Source: Synechococcales cyanobacterium C42_A2020_086
GTDB taxonomy: Bacteria > Cyanobacteriota > Cyanobacteriia > Elainellales > Elainellaceae
NCBI GenBank assembly: GCA_015272325.1
Contig: JACYLU010000007.1
Location: 56,864 to 120,863, forward strand
Direction: 5' to 3'
DNA length: 64,000 nucleotides
Every line of letters begins with the position of its first letter. Position 1 is the first letter of the stretch. Below the pieces are notes generated by a model. It had not been told where the DNA came from. It did not search any database and saw nothing but the letters and a program-made list of their open reading frames with translations. Shown one piece after another: positions 7,374 through 14,860 of this stretch. A program made the position numbers and the translations under genes.

Positions 7374-8816
7374 ATGGATTCCCTTGATCTTCAGGATATT
7401 CAAGGCATTATTGCCCGGGGCTATGGCAACCTCAATGCCGCGGCTTATCTGCTGCTGCACATCCAGGATGCCACCCTCACTAAACCCTGGCTCGCTAAAC
7501 TAGCCGATCAGGTGCAAACGAGTCAGGACCGCCCCGGAAACCGCTGCCTAAATCTGGCGATCACCTATCAAGGACTCGCTGCCCTCGGACTGCCGGAAAG
7601 CAGCCTCAGCACCTTTCCCACCGAGTTTCAAGAAGGCATGACCGAGCCGAATCGTAGTCGCGTCCTTGGCGATCACGGAAGCAACAATCCGCAGTTTTGG
7701 CAGTGGGGCGGCACCCACCCCGCACAGCCAACGGTGCATCTGCTGCTGCTGCTCTACGCCCGCGATGACCGGCAGCTCGCTGAATTGGTGGCGGAGTTGG
7801 TTGAGCCGTTTCCCGCCAGCGGCATCAAGCTGATCGGAAAGTTAGACACCCAGCCCCTCAAAGACGAGCAGGGCGGCTTTCGCGAACATTTTGGCTTCCG
7901 GGATGCCATCAGCCAGCCGCTGATCGAAGGACTGCATCCCTCTCGCGCCCCGGAGCACACGATCAAAGCCGGCGAATTCATCCTTGGCTACCCCAATGAG
8001 TACAATCTGCTCACTGAAAGTCCTCGCGTTAAACCAGAACTCGACCCCCATAACCTTCTGCCCCTCGGGGAGTTTGGGTCTCACGACCTCGGACGCAACG
8101 GCAGCTATCTGGTGTTCCGGCAGCTCAGTCAGGATGTCGTTGGCTTCTGGCGCTTCCTCGACCGCGCAACTCAACACGCCGACGGTTCTAGCAACCCGGA
8201 CGCCCGCCTGCACCTCGCCGCCAAAATGGTGGGTCGCTGGCCCAGCGGCACATCACTGGTGCAGTCCCCCGATGGCGACGACCCCAGCGTGGGCGATAAA
8301 AACAACTTTGCCTACCACCATGAGGATGCCCAGGGCTTGCGCTGTCCGTTTGGGGCCCATGTCCGCCGCTCGAACCCCCGCGATTCTCTAGGTCCAGCTC
8401 CGGGTACCGAGCAGTCAATTGCCGTCAACAAAACCCATCGCTTGCTGCGCCGGGGACGCACCTACGGAGCACCGATCAGCGACTCGTTTGATCCAGATGA
8501 AATCCTCACTGCTCAAAGCCCAGGAGAACGCGGCATCCACTTCATCTGCATCAACGCCAATATTAGCCGCCAGTTTGAGTTTGTGCAGCACACCTGGATC
8601 AACAATCCCAAATTCAGCGGCCTCTACGACGAAACCGATCCGCTCATCGGCGATCGCTCCCCTGGAAAACTCGGCAACACCAACCGCTTTACCGAACCCG
8701 CCTGCCCGTTCAGAAACCGCACCCACGAACTGCCCCAATTCGTCGTTGTCCGAGGCGGTGCCTATTTCTTCTTACCTGGCATCAACGCCCTCCGTTACCT
8801 GGCAACGCTGGCCTAG
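7374..8816 (+). CDS. DyP-type haem peroxidase
   Basis: The 480-residue product is a dye-decolourising peroxidase. FGFRDAISQP (Asp177) is the GxxDG catalytic segment with the final Gly changed to Ala178. CPFGAHVRRSNPRD carries the proximal haem ligand His329 in the usual GAH-RR-NPRD context. HRLLRRGRTYG is the downstream conserved Arg-rich segment, and FICINANISRQFEFVQ is the C-terminal barrel strand. The length fits the longer DyP classes (C/D types). These enzymes use hydrogen peroxide to oxidise bulky organic substrates; the physiological substrate is usually unknown. No Tat or Sec signal is seen, so a cytoplasmic site is likely. It is the fourth gene of the plus-strand run and 68 bases before the second catalase-family gene. 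Confidence 0.88.
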   Translation: MDSLDLQDIQGIIARGYGNLNAAAYLLLHIQDATLTKPWLAKLADQVQTSQDRPGNRCLNLAITYQGLAALGLPESSLSTFPTEFQEGMTEPNRSRVLGDHGSNNPQFWQWGGTHPAQPTVHLLLLLYARDDRQLAELVAELVEPFPASGIKLIGKLDTQPLKDEQGGFREHFGFRDAISQPLIEGLHPSRAPEHTIKAGEFILGYPNEYNLLTESPRVKPELDPHNLLPLGEFGSHDLGRNGSYLVFRQLSQDVVGFWRFLDRATQHADGSSNPDARLHLAAKMVGRWPSGTSLVQSPDGDDPSVGDKNNFAYHHEDAQGLRCPFGAHVRRSNPRDSLGPAPGTEQSIAVNKTHRLLRRGRTYGAPISDSFDPDEILTAQSPGERGIHFICINANISRQFEFVQHTWINNPKFSGLYDETDPLIGDRSPGKLGNTNRFTEPACPFRNRTHELPQFVVVRGGAYFFLPGINALRYLATLA

Positions 8817-8863
8817 AGCACAGCCGAGAAGCTGCTCCTCCGCGATCCACTCCCCGCTTGACT

Positions 8864-8884
8864 ACTCCCCACTCCCTACTCCCA
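8864..8884. repeat. ACTCCC(C/T) heptanucleotide repeat
   Basis: ACTCCCC, ACTCCCT and ACTCCCA run directly into the ATG at 8884. Heptanucleotide repeats of this composition are known as STRR elements in cyanobacteria. The sequence leaves no Shine-Dalgarno motif before the catalase-family gene. Confidence 0.5.
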
Positions 8885-10110
8885 TGAGTTCCAATCCCAG
8901 TCGCCCGGTCCCTCCTGCCAACACCGGCTCAGCCCTACTCAACTGGATCAGCGATACCTCCCTGCGCTTAGTACAGCTCGAACGCCGCTTCGATCCTTTT
9001 TTTCGTCCCGCTTTCGATGCCGTGCTGCGAGACCCACTCACCAAGCTAACCACCGCCCTGATCAACCTGAAGCGCCCGAACGAAGGCTTGAAACTCGCCG
9101 AGGAAAAGCAGCTGCCCGACGAAGACGCCTACCTCGACTCGATTATTGACTCTTTCTCTCAGCAAATGAAGCTGCTCTGGCAACCGGGAAAGGTTGAGCG
9201 CGGCGGTAACACCAAGACCCACGGCATCGTGCGCGGTGAGTTCATCGTGCATGACAATCTGCCAGAATCGTTCCGCCACGGTATTTATGCCCAGCCACAA
9301 ACCTACCGCGCCTGGGTGCGGTTTTCGGGTCCTGGTCCCTACATCACCCCAGATATCGACGATGTGGGATTTATGAGTATCAGCGTCAAGCTGATGGGGG
9401 TGCCCGGTCCTAAGCTGATGGACGACGAGCAGTTTACCCAGGATATGTTTGGCGTATCCACCCCAACCTTCGTGACGCCGGACACCCGCGCCAATGCCCA
9501 ACTTCAGCAAGAGAGCCTCAAGAACACGCAGCTCTATTACTTTATTAACTGCCATCGCCCCCATGTCCTGGATTTGATCATGCAGTCGCTGTGGATCAAG
9601 ACCCAGAGTAGCCCCTTAGAAGCCCCCTACTTTAGCTGTGTTCCTTATCTGCTGGGAGAAGGGCAGGCGATGCAATATTCGTTCTGGCCGAAATCAAAGA
9701 AACGAACCCCAATTCCCAACCTGCCTTGTCGTCCGCCGGATGACTACCTGCGGCAGGCAATGGTGGCCACACTGGAGAAAGAGGATGTGGAGTTAGATGT
9801 CCGCGTGCAGATCCAAACCGATCCGCACCTGATGCCGATTGAAAACAATGCCGTGCTCTGGCCCGAAAGGCTGTCGCCTCGCGTCTCGGTAGCCACGCTG
9901 CGCATCCCCAAGCAGAAGTTCGACTCTCCAGCGCAAATGGAGTTTGCCAAACGCCTGTCCTACAATCCCTGGCACTGCATTCCCGAACATCGCCCCTTGG
10001 GGAACCAAAATCGGGCCCGCCGCCGCATGTACGCCAAACTCTCGCAGCTGCGCCAAACTATGAATGCCGTGCCCCACTACGAACCCACCGGCGATGAGGT
10101 GTTTGAGTAA
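8884..10110 (+). CDS. Catalase-family (catalase-like domain) protein
   Basis: The first ATG after the DyP stop gives 408 residues. The open frame extends 155 codons further upstream, but that part is an artefact of overlap with DyP. Catalase-like features are KTHGIVRGEF with His113 at the distal-His position, TYRAWVRFSGPG (RFS segment), GFMSISVKLMGVPG (GFAVKF-like), and the ending NPWHCIPEHRPLGNQNRARRRMY, which matches the HRPLG-xxNR-R segment of catalase-family proteins. The tyrosine that ligands haem in true catalases is not obvious, so activity may be hydroperoxide turnover or none. It closes the plus-strand run and probably shares substrates or electron partners with the DyP and dioxygenase-like proteins. 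Confidence 0.72.
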   Translation: MSSNPSRPVPPANTGSALLNWISDTSLRLVQLERRFDPFFRPAFDAVLRDPLTKLTTALINLKRPNEGLKLAEEKQLPDEDAYLDSIIDSFSQQMKLLWQPGKVERGGNTKTHGIVRGEFIVHDNLPESFRHGIYAQPQTYRAWVRFSGPGPYITPDIDDVGFMSISVKLMGVPGPKLMDDEQFTQDMFGVSTPTFVTPDTRANAQLQQESLKNTQLYYFINCHRPHVLDLIMQSLWIKTQSSPLEAPYFSCVPYLLGEGQAMQYSFWPKSKKRTPIPNLPCRPPDDYLRQAMVATLEKEDVELDVRVQIQTDPHLMPIENNAVLWPERLSPRVSVATLRIPKQKFDSPAQMEFAKRLSYNPWHCIPEHRPLGNQNRARRRMYAKLSQLRQTMNAVPHYEPTGDEVFE

Positions 10111-10157
10111 CAAGCCGCTCCCGGAAAGGGTTATCCCTCTAGCCATCCGTCTGGCCG

Positions 10158-10403
10158 TTAGTGCCCTGCGCCAGTTTTTAAGCCGGTTCCAGATTCCAGA
10201 ATTGCCTTGGCAACCATGGTGACAATCGCTAAACCGGCCAACAGCACCGCTGCTGAGTAAGCCGCTTCTGTGTTGTATTGCTTGTAGACTTCTTCGACAA
10301 ACAGCGGCAGCGTCTGGGTTTTGCCGGCAATGCTGCCTGATACCACTGCCACCGCTCCAAATTCGCCCATGGCGCGGGCATTGGTGAGCAGCACGCCGTA
10401 GAT
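10158..10403 (-). pseudogene. cysW: 3' remnant of a sulfate ABC transporter permease gene (cysW)
   Basis: A minus-strand frame ending in TAA at 10158 encodes about 81 residues that match the C-terminal part of Cys[21 protein letters not shown], then [20 protein letters not shown] and [19 protein letters not shown]. CysW is normally about 280 residues; everything before the YGVLL segment is missing, and the frame upstream of about 10403 is unrelated sequence. No other cys transport gene lies nearby. I read it as a decayed fragment left by a deletion or rearrangement. It lies just downstream of the 228-residue gene at 10493 on the same strand. Confidence 0.8.
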
Positions 10404-10475
10404 CTGAATGAATGGACACAGTAGGTCAGCAGGCCTACGTGAAGCCGAGACGAGTCCAATTCTTTGCTGCCTAGG

Positions 10476-10494
10476 AGGACTAGCCTCTAGTCCT
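10476..10494. terminator. Hairpin AGGACTAG-CCT-CTAGTCCT
   Basis: A perfect eight-base stem with a three-base loop overlaps the stop of the minus-strand gene at 10493. No U-tract follows. It may slow transcription or mark the joint between the unnamed gene and the cysW remnant; a second small stem (GTAGG/CCTAC) lies near 10421-10440. Confidence 0.4.
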
Positions 10495-11179
10495 ACACTT
10501 TGTTTGGAGTGTCGCAGTAGAAATGTTCGGACCAGTGGGTGCGGCGTACTGGTGGGCAGCAGGGGCAATCTAGCGGTACAAGAGGCGCGAGATCGTCCGA
10601 TAAAACGCGCAGAATAACGATGAGAAACTGCGGATCGCAGCCCTCGCTGGTGACATCAATTTTAGCGGCATAGTCAAAGCCCGCCTGAAACGACTCGGAC
10701 ACATCCAGCATCAGCACCAGGCTACCCGTTTCAGCCGCATCCAAACTGAGCTGGGTAGCACTCAAGCTGAGCAACTCTGCTGTATCTCCCTTGGCATTTT
10801 TGAACGGATGCGGCGCAGCAAACTCGAAGATGCGAGATTTTTTAGAGATGTTCTTAAACTTGATGGGCATCCGAATCTGTTCGCCCCTATAGACTTTACG
10901 CTCAATTTCACCACGGCAGGGATCGGGAGACTGGTAGATGGGAGTACTGCAAATACTCTTCCGCTTCATCGCCTTGAGGAACGTATGGCCGGGTTCTGTC
11001 TGGGTCATCAAGGCTAGCGTCTCATCGACTAGAGCTGTTCCCAAATCCGACGCGGATGAGAAAAACTCGTAGGTCAGAGCTGCCAAATCATAAGTCTTAT
11101 AGGGCTTCTTGCTGAGCGGGTGACAGCGAGAGGATGCCGATTGCGTGTAGGAAGATAGACCTGTCATAGTTACGTTCAC
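10493..11179 (-). CDS. Unnamed beta-sandwich-like protein (third gene of a three-gene set)
   Basis: A 228-residue product without recognisable family. The N-terminal part is polar and has no signal peptide. From about residue 95 it reads like an immunoglobulin-like beta-sandwich: [64 protein letters not shown]. The C-terminus has a Cys cluster ([10 protein letters not shown]). The neighbouring 271-residue product has similar alternating-strand segments, so the two are probably distantly related structural or adhesive proteins. Third in transcription order after the genes at 12210 and 11269, with an 89-base gap to the second. No function is claimed. Confidence 0.6.
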   Translation of the reverse strand: MNVTMTGLSSYTQSASSRCHPLSKKPYKTYDLAALTYEFFSSASDLGTALVDETLALMTQTEPGHTFLKAMKRKSICSTPIYQSPDPCRGEIERKVYRGEQIRMPIKFKNISKKSRIFEFAAPHPFKNAKGDTAELLSLSATQLSLDAAETGSLVLMLDVSESFQAGFDYAAKIDVTSEGCDPQFLIVILRVLSDDLAPLVPLDCPCCPPVRRTHWSEHFYCDTPNKV

Positions 11180-11268
11180 ATTCTTTGATTCAGCTTCGTG
11201 TTAGTTCTTTGGTCGGTTTCACGGACAATCAAGTAGGGTTAGTGTTCTCAGAGTTATCAAAATGATGA

Positions 11269-12084
11269 TTAACTTACAGATTCACTATGGTCTAAATTTT
11301 CAGTCCCGATTGCTGTGAGCTGCAAATTCACCGACTTGTTCAATATCGGCAGTAGCCCCAGATAACGGCGACCACTTCTGAGATTGCCGGGCAGATGAAA
11401 TTCCAGCGTCACCCTCTGTGAATCGCCAGGAAGAATCGTGATCGGTTTATCAACAATCCGCGTGCGCAGCAAATCAACTCTCGCATTCGCTAACTCTTGC
11501 ACTACACCATCCAAAAACCCCATGAATCCAGCTTGACCGTGGTTTCTCAAACTGGTTTGTAGCGCTTTACAGGTTATCTCTCGTTCTTCGAGAACGATGG
11601 CCTCCGTTTGATCGAGGATCAAAGGGACATTGCCCAGATTACGCACCAGAAAGGATTGGCTGAGCTGCTGCCGTGGTCCGCCTTCTAGAACCATCTGTCG
11701 CGGAGAAATATCCATGTCCTGGAATTCTGCCACCTGGATGATAATCTCCTGCTGGTTGTTTCCCAGAATCACCGTCTGGCGATATTCTCCGGGCGGCGTC
11801 GTGCGATCTAAACTCATCCGAATCGGGACTTGAATCGTCTCTCCAGGAGCAACCGTGCGCCCAACATACAGCTCCCGAATCGGACCCGAGGAACTGCGCA
11901 GCTGGCTGTCTGCTAGCGTCAGCGTACTGAGAGGAAGTGCTTCATCGCTGGTATTTCGGACTTCTAGAAAGCCACTTACCTTCTTGGGGGTTCCCGATAG
12001 AAGGCAGGGTGCATCGCCGAAGGTCAGTAATTCGCAGGCTCTCTGTTGTGCTCTCTTGGCCTGCCTCTGTCCTAATACAGTCAT
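11269..12084 (-). CDS. Unnamed protein with tandem beta-sandwich domains (second gene of the set)
   Basis: A 271-residue product with two segments that read as immunoglobulin-like/CARDB-like sandwiches. The first (about 28-118) contains SGFLEVRNTSDEALPLSTL, GRTVAPGETIQVPIRMSL and PGEYRQTVILG. The second (about 125-262) contains QSFLVRNLGNVPLIL, ITILPGDSQRVTLEFHLP and RYLGLLPI. The alternation of a strand ending in N-x-[GS], a PGE/PGDS turn and a GEYR/GRRY strand is typical of such domains. No signal peptide or membrane span is seen, so either it stays in the cytoplasm or an unrecognised route exports it. It lies 125 bases after the APIS-repeat gene. No function is claimed. Confidence 0.6.
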   Translation of the reverse strand: MTVLGQRQAKRAQQRACELLTFGDAPCLLSGTPKKVSGFLEVRNTSDEALPLSTLTLADSQLRSSSGPIRELYVGRTVAPGETIQVPIRMSLDRTTPPGEYRQTVILGNNQQEIIIQVAEFQDMDISPRQMVLEGGPRQQLSQSFLVRNLGNVPLILDQTEAIVLEEREITCKALQTSLRNHGQAGFMGFLDGVVQELANARVDLLRTRIVDKPITILPGDSQRVTLEFHLPGNLRSGRRYLGLLPILNKSVNLQLTAIGTENLDHSESVS

Positions 12085-12150
12085 AATTTTTATCTGCTTA
12101 TGCTGAATCTGCTGAAGACGTTAGGTTCAATGCTGAATGGAATATCCTAT

Positions 12151-12182
12151 ATCAAACTAGTATCAAACTAGTATCAAACTAG
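12151..12182. repeat. ATCAAACTAGT tandem repeat, three copies
   Basis: Three direct copies of an 11-base unit lie between the genes at 12210 and 11269, inside the presumed transcript of the set. Confidence 0.8.
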
Positions 12183-12209
12183 CGACCAGTCTTTGTTGAA
12201 TCGACCAAG

Positions 12210-12839
12210 TTAGTCACAGGAATCGCAGGGTTGACAATCTGACCCACAATCTACTTCGCATCGTTCAAAGGCATTGGGAATGAAGTCCTGCAAAATAATT
12301 TGCGGTTCACCACAAATTTTGAAATGGATAGCATCAATACCAAACAGCGTCAGCGGGAAAATCGAAAAGGCGAAGTTGAGATCAATCGGCAATTGAATCC
12401 TCAGAGTCGGGGTTTTTATCGTTCTCACTAGCTCAATCACCTGATCAAAGGTTAAGCGGGGACAGTTAAGCAGTTCGAACTGAGACAACGTGGAGATCGG
12501 CGCATTCGGATCGCCCCTGAGGGTGGCGGCGACTTCCAAAGGGCCAATCTTCAGCGTAATTGGGGCATCTTCGTTGCCGGTTAACTGAGCGCTAATCGGA
12601 GCGTTGGAATCACCTTTCAGCAGTGCACTAATCGGGGCATTTTCGTTGCCGGTTAGCTGAGCGTTCGCGGTCACCTGAGCACTAATGGGAGCATCAGGGT
12701 CGCCCTCAAGCATGGCACTGAGGCTAATCGGCGCATTCGGATCGCCCCGCAGGAGGGCAGTCAGCGGTTCTGCCACATTGCCTTCTAATTGAACGGTGTA
12801 GCTTGTAGGCAATGAGCCAATGTCTGTTTTTGCTCCCAT
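12210..12839 (-). CDS. Unnamed APIS-repeat protein with Cys-rich tail (first gene of the set)
   Basis: A 209-residue product. The first 120 residues hold about six copies of a motif close to L-x-G-[DN]-x-[ND]-APIS (LRGDPNAPIS, LEGDPDAPIS, LTGNENAPIS, LKGDSNAPIS, LTGNEDAPIT, LRGDPNAPIS), plus a degenerate first copy (LEGNVAEPLT). A non-repeat domain follows (LTFDQVIELVRTIKTPTLRI, LFGIDAIHFKICGEPQIIL) and a Cys-rich end (CEVDCGSDCQPCDSCD). The regular repeat suggests a stacked beta structure, and the tail could bind metal or form disulfides. No signal peptide. First gene of a three-gene minus-strand set. I do not recognise the family. Confidence 0.62.
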   Translation of the reverse strand: MGAKTDIGSLPTSYTVQLEGNVAEPLTALLRGDPNAPISLSAMLEGDPDAPISAQVTANAQLTGNENAPISALLKGDSNAPISAQLTGNEDAPITLKIGPLEVAATLRGDPNAPISTLSQFELLNCPRLTFDQVIELVRTIKTPTLRIQLPIDLNFAFSIFPLTLFGIDAIHFKICGEPQIILQDFIPNAFERCEVDCGSDCQPCDSCD

Positions 12840-13079
12840 AACAGGTCTTCCTTTGTTGTTTCAAGAACGTAATACTTTCAGGATGAGATGAGCAGTTCAA
12901 GGAACTACCACAGAGAGATGTCTATGAGCATGAATCAAGCCGCAGCAGAATCCTACCCGTTCGCAGCACGATAGTTCCACAGGTCCTTTAGGGCTGCCAT
13001 TAAGCGATGCCAGCGAATCCGTCGCCTTTCTGCTGTGGTGCCCTACGCTATAGCTCTTGATCGGATCGACCGACACCAC

Positions 13080-13454
13080 TCAACCCACCCACTGTTTCAC
13101 AGAAGCAAAGTACACCCCGGCAACCGACGAGGGGCTTTTAATAGGCGAATACAGTGCCCGCACTACTCGATCTGCAGATTGAATGGTTAGCCTGTGGAAA
13201 TGATTAGCGTATTGAATTGAGGATCTGAATGCCCGTTGCCGCAATTCTTGATCGGAACTCTGTAGCGCTTGAATGTAATGTTGCAGTCGAATCGGTCTGA
13301 AGTCAGTTCTGTAATAGCGAATTCCCTCAATCGTACCAAATCTCGATCCGTTATCCAGTACCCTTTGGGGTACTCTTCTCTGCCGTGTTAGCTTTTGTTT
13401 CCACTGCCTTTGTTTAGTATCAGAGCATAATTCAGAGCCATCTATCGCGATCAA
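13080..13454 (-). CDS. Doubtful small hypothetical protein
   Basis: A 124-residue frame downstream of nurA on the same strand. Its composition is plausible for a protein (RYYRTDFRPIRLQHYIQAL, then helical QELRQRAFRSSIQYANHFH), but no family is recognised and no Shine-Dalgarno motif precedes the start. The start also falls inside a 10-base tandem array. It may be real, a decayed gene, or chance. Confidence 0.22.
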   Translation of the reverse strand: MIAIDGSELCSDTKQRQWKQKLTRQRRVPQRVLDNGSRFGTIEGIRYYRTDFRPIRLQHYIQALQSSDQELRQRAFRSSIQYANHFHRLTIQSADRVVRALYSPIKSPSSVAGVYFASVKQWVG

Positions 13455-13497
13455 TTTCGATCAATTGCAATCAACTTGATCAATCTACATCAATCTA
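13448..13497. repeat. 10-bp tandem array around CGATCAATTT, five units
   Basis: CGATCAATTT, CGATCAATTG, CAATCAACTT, GATCAATCTA and CATCAATCTA follow in phase, then a looser TCAATCTAT continues to about 13511. The array lies directly downstream of the nurA stop. Confidence 0.65.
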
Positions 13498-13517
13498 TCT
13501 ATATCAATCTATTGTGA

Positions 13518-14726
13518 TCACGCGATACTGCCCCGCTTTCTAGCTTCTTTGTAGGACGTGCCAATATTTTTCAGCCCGGCGCGGATCATCTGCTGTTCTA
13601 GCAGCGCAAAAAATCGAGCGCGGTCAGCACTGCGAACTACGGCCTGATTGTGAGCCTCCGCCAACACCACCGGATAACCGTAGCCTTTTTGCACCTGCGT
13701 CAGCGTCAGGCTGAGGGCCACGTTGAGCAGCGATTCATCCTGCGCGACCCAGAGAGGAAACTCGACCCGCGCAATCTCTGACCCCATATGCACATAGCAG
13801 AAGCAAACGGTATGGTCGCCGTAGGCTTCCAGCACCTTGGCCGAGCTGCGCCAGATCGCACCCCGCTCTCCCGGTTGCAGCAGCACGCCCCACAGGGCCG
13901 TATCCCGCAGTGGCGTAAACACCTGACAGGGCGCTTGGTCGGTCTGCCCGAAGCAGTGGGTTTGGCAGTCCGGAGCTAGATAGGGACAAGTTTGCAGCCG
14001 CAAGAAATTCAGCGCTTCGCCGCTCCGAGCCGCGCTTAGGTAGCCCACTAGCGGAATGCCAGCAGACCGCAATCGCTGCCATGCTTCCAGCATCGGCGGC
14101 AAGATACAGTCACGGGCATCGCTAGGCAATGGCTCTAGAAACCAATGAATCAGTGAACCGTCTACCATCGCCAGCGTCGGAGCCGCGTCTTCGAGCGAAA
14201 CACCTGTGGAACACTCCCGCACCTGTTCTCCTAGCTCGGCCAATACGACCGCCTCAGATACCGTGCGGCGATATCCCATCCACTCTTCGGTACGAATGCC
14301 CCACTGCCGCGAGGCGTAGAGATCCTCGGGGCGATAAAACACCTCCGGCAAACTATCCAGCAGCGGATGCCGATTCTGCCCGTAGTGCAGCACGACCCTC
14401 CCGACGTTGATTAAGTAGCAGTAGGCAATTTCATGATGACTAGGAGCAATTTGGGAGCCATCGGTAGCCAAAACGGTGTGCACCGGAGGAGCAGCCGTTA
14501 GCAGAATTCGGGTGTCGAGGGGTTCCAGCGGTTCTGCCGCCGTGAATCCGAGCCGTTCGCGCCACATTTGCTGCTGCATCATCAGCTCCGGCTGCCGTTC
14601 GGTTGCCTCAGTCAAGAGCTGCTGTGTCAACTCCAAGCGCTGACGAGTAGCGGCGGCTTCCTGCGTGAGGTGGTGACCGATGCCCTGCATCTGACGGGCG
14701 AGTTTGATCAGATCTAGCATGGGCAA
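13518..14726 (-). CDS. nurA: NurA-domain nuclease
   Basis: The 402-residue protein carries the NurA fold of DNA-end-processing 5'-3' nucleases. The N-terminal coiled-coil-like region (about 10-60) is followed by VLATDGSQIAPSHHEIAYCYLINVG, in which the Asp of TDGSQ is the first metal-binding residue. The second acidic strand is LAMVDGSLIHWFL, and GYLSAARSGEALNFLR and VVLAEAHNQAVVR are further conserved segments. In archaea NurA works with HerA; cyanobacterial homologues usually stand alone, and no HerA is in this window. The partner and role in repair are inferred. The gene is transcribed with or next to the methyltransferase gene upstream on the same strand; an 18-base imperfect tandem duplication (14733-14768) lies in its leader. 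Confidence 0.82.
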   Translation of the reverse strand: MPMLDLIKLARQMQGIGHHLTQEAAATRQRLELTQQLLTEATERQPELMMQQQMWRERLGFTAAEPLEPLDTRILLTAAPPVHTVLATDGSQIAPSHHEIAYCYLINVGRVVLHYGQNRHPLLDSLPEVFYRPEDLYASRQWGIRTEEWMGYRRTVSEAVVLAELGEQVRECSTGVSLEDAAPTLAMVDGSLIHWFLEPLPSDARDCILPPMLEAWQRLRSAGIPLVGYLSAARSGEALNFLRLQTCPYLAPDCQTHCFGQTDQAPCQVFTPLRDTALWGVLLQPGERGAIWRSSAKVLEAYGDHTVCFCYVHMGSEIARVEFPLWVAQDESLLNVALSLTLTQVQKGYGYPVVLAEAHNQAVVRSADRARFFALLEQQMIRAGLKNIGTSYKEARKRGSIA

Positions 14727-14732
14727 ACCCTT

Positions 14733-14768
14733 AGAAATGAAAACCTGAACAGAAATGAAAATCTGAAT
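14733..14768. repeat. 18-bp imperfect tandem duplication
   Basis: Two successive 18-base units (AGAAATGAAAACCTGAAC and AGAAATGAAAATCTGAAT) lie just upstream of nurA, overlapping its ribosome-binding region. Confidence 0.7.
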
Positions 14769-14860
14769 AGGCTAATACAGATAGCATCACACTTACAGTA
14801 GGGAAATCCAAGGGAATGCCTGATTCGTTTTGGACAAGACCCTAATGCAGGACAGTTGCT

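Larger units (their letters stand above)
12840..13517. other. Region between the APIS-repeat gene and nurA
   Basis: About 680 bases with one weak candidate gene (13080-13454) and a 10-base tandem array (13448-13497). The short minus-strand frame at 12897-13079 has no ribosome binding site or recognisable product. The promoter of the three-gene set should lie just upstream of 12839. Confidence 0.4.

Noticed and set aside
8419..8883. Open frame in phase with the second catalase-family gene, extending 155 codons upstream
   Set aside because: It overlaps the DyP gene entirely in another frame and its translation is a Ser/Pro/Ala-rich shadow. The catalase-like homology begins after the ATG at 8884.
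12897..13079. 60-codon minus-strand frame
   Set aside because: No ribosome binding site, composition typical of chance, no family resemblance.
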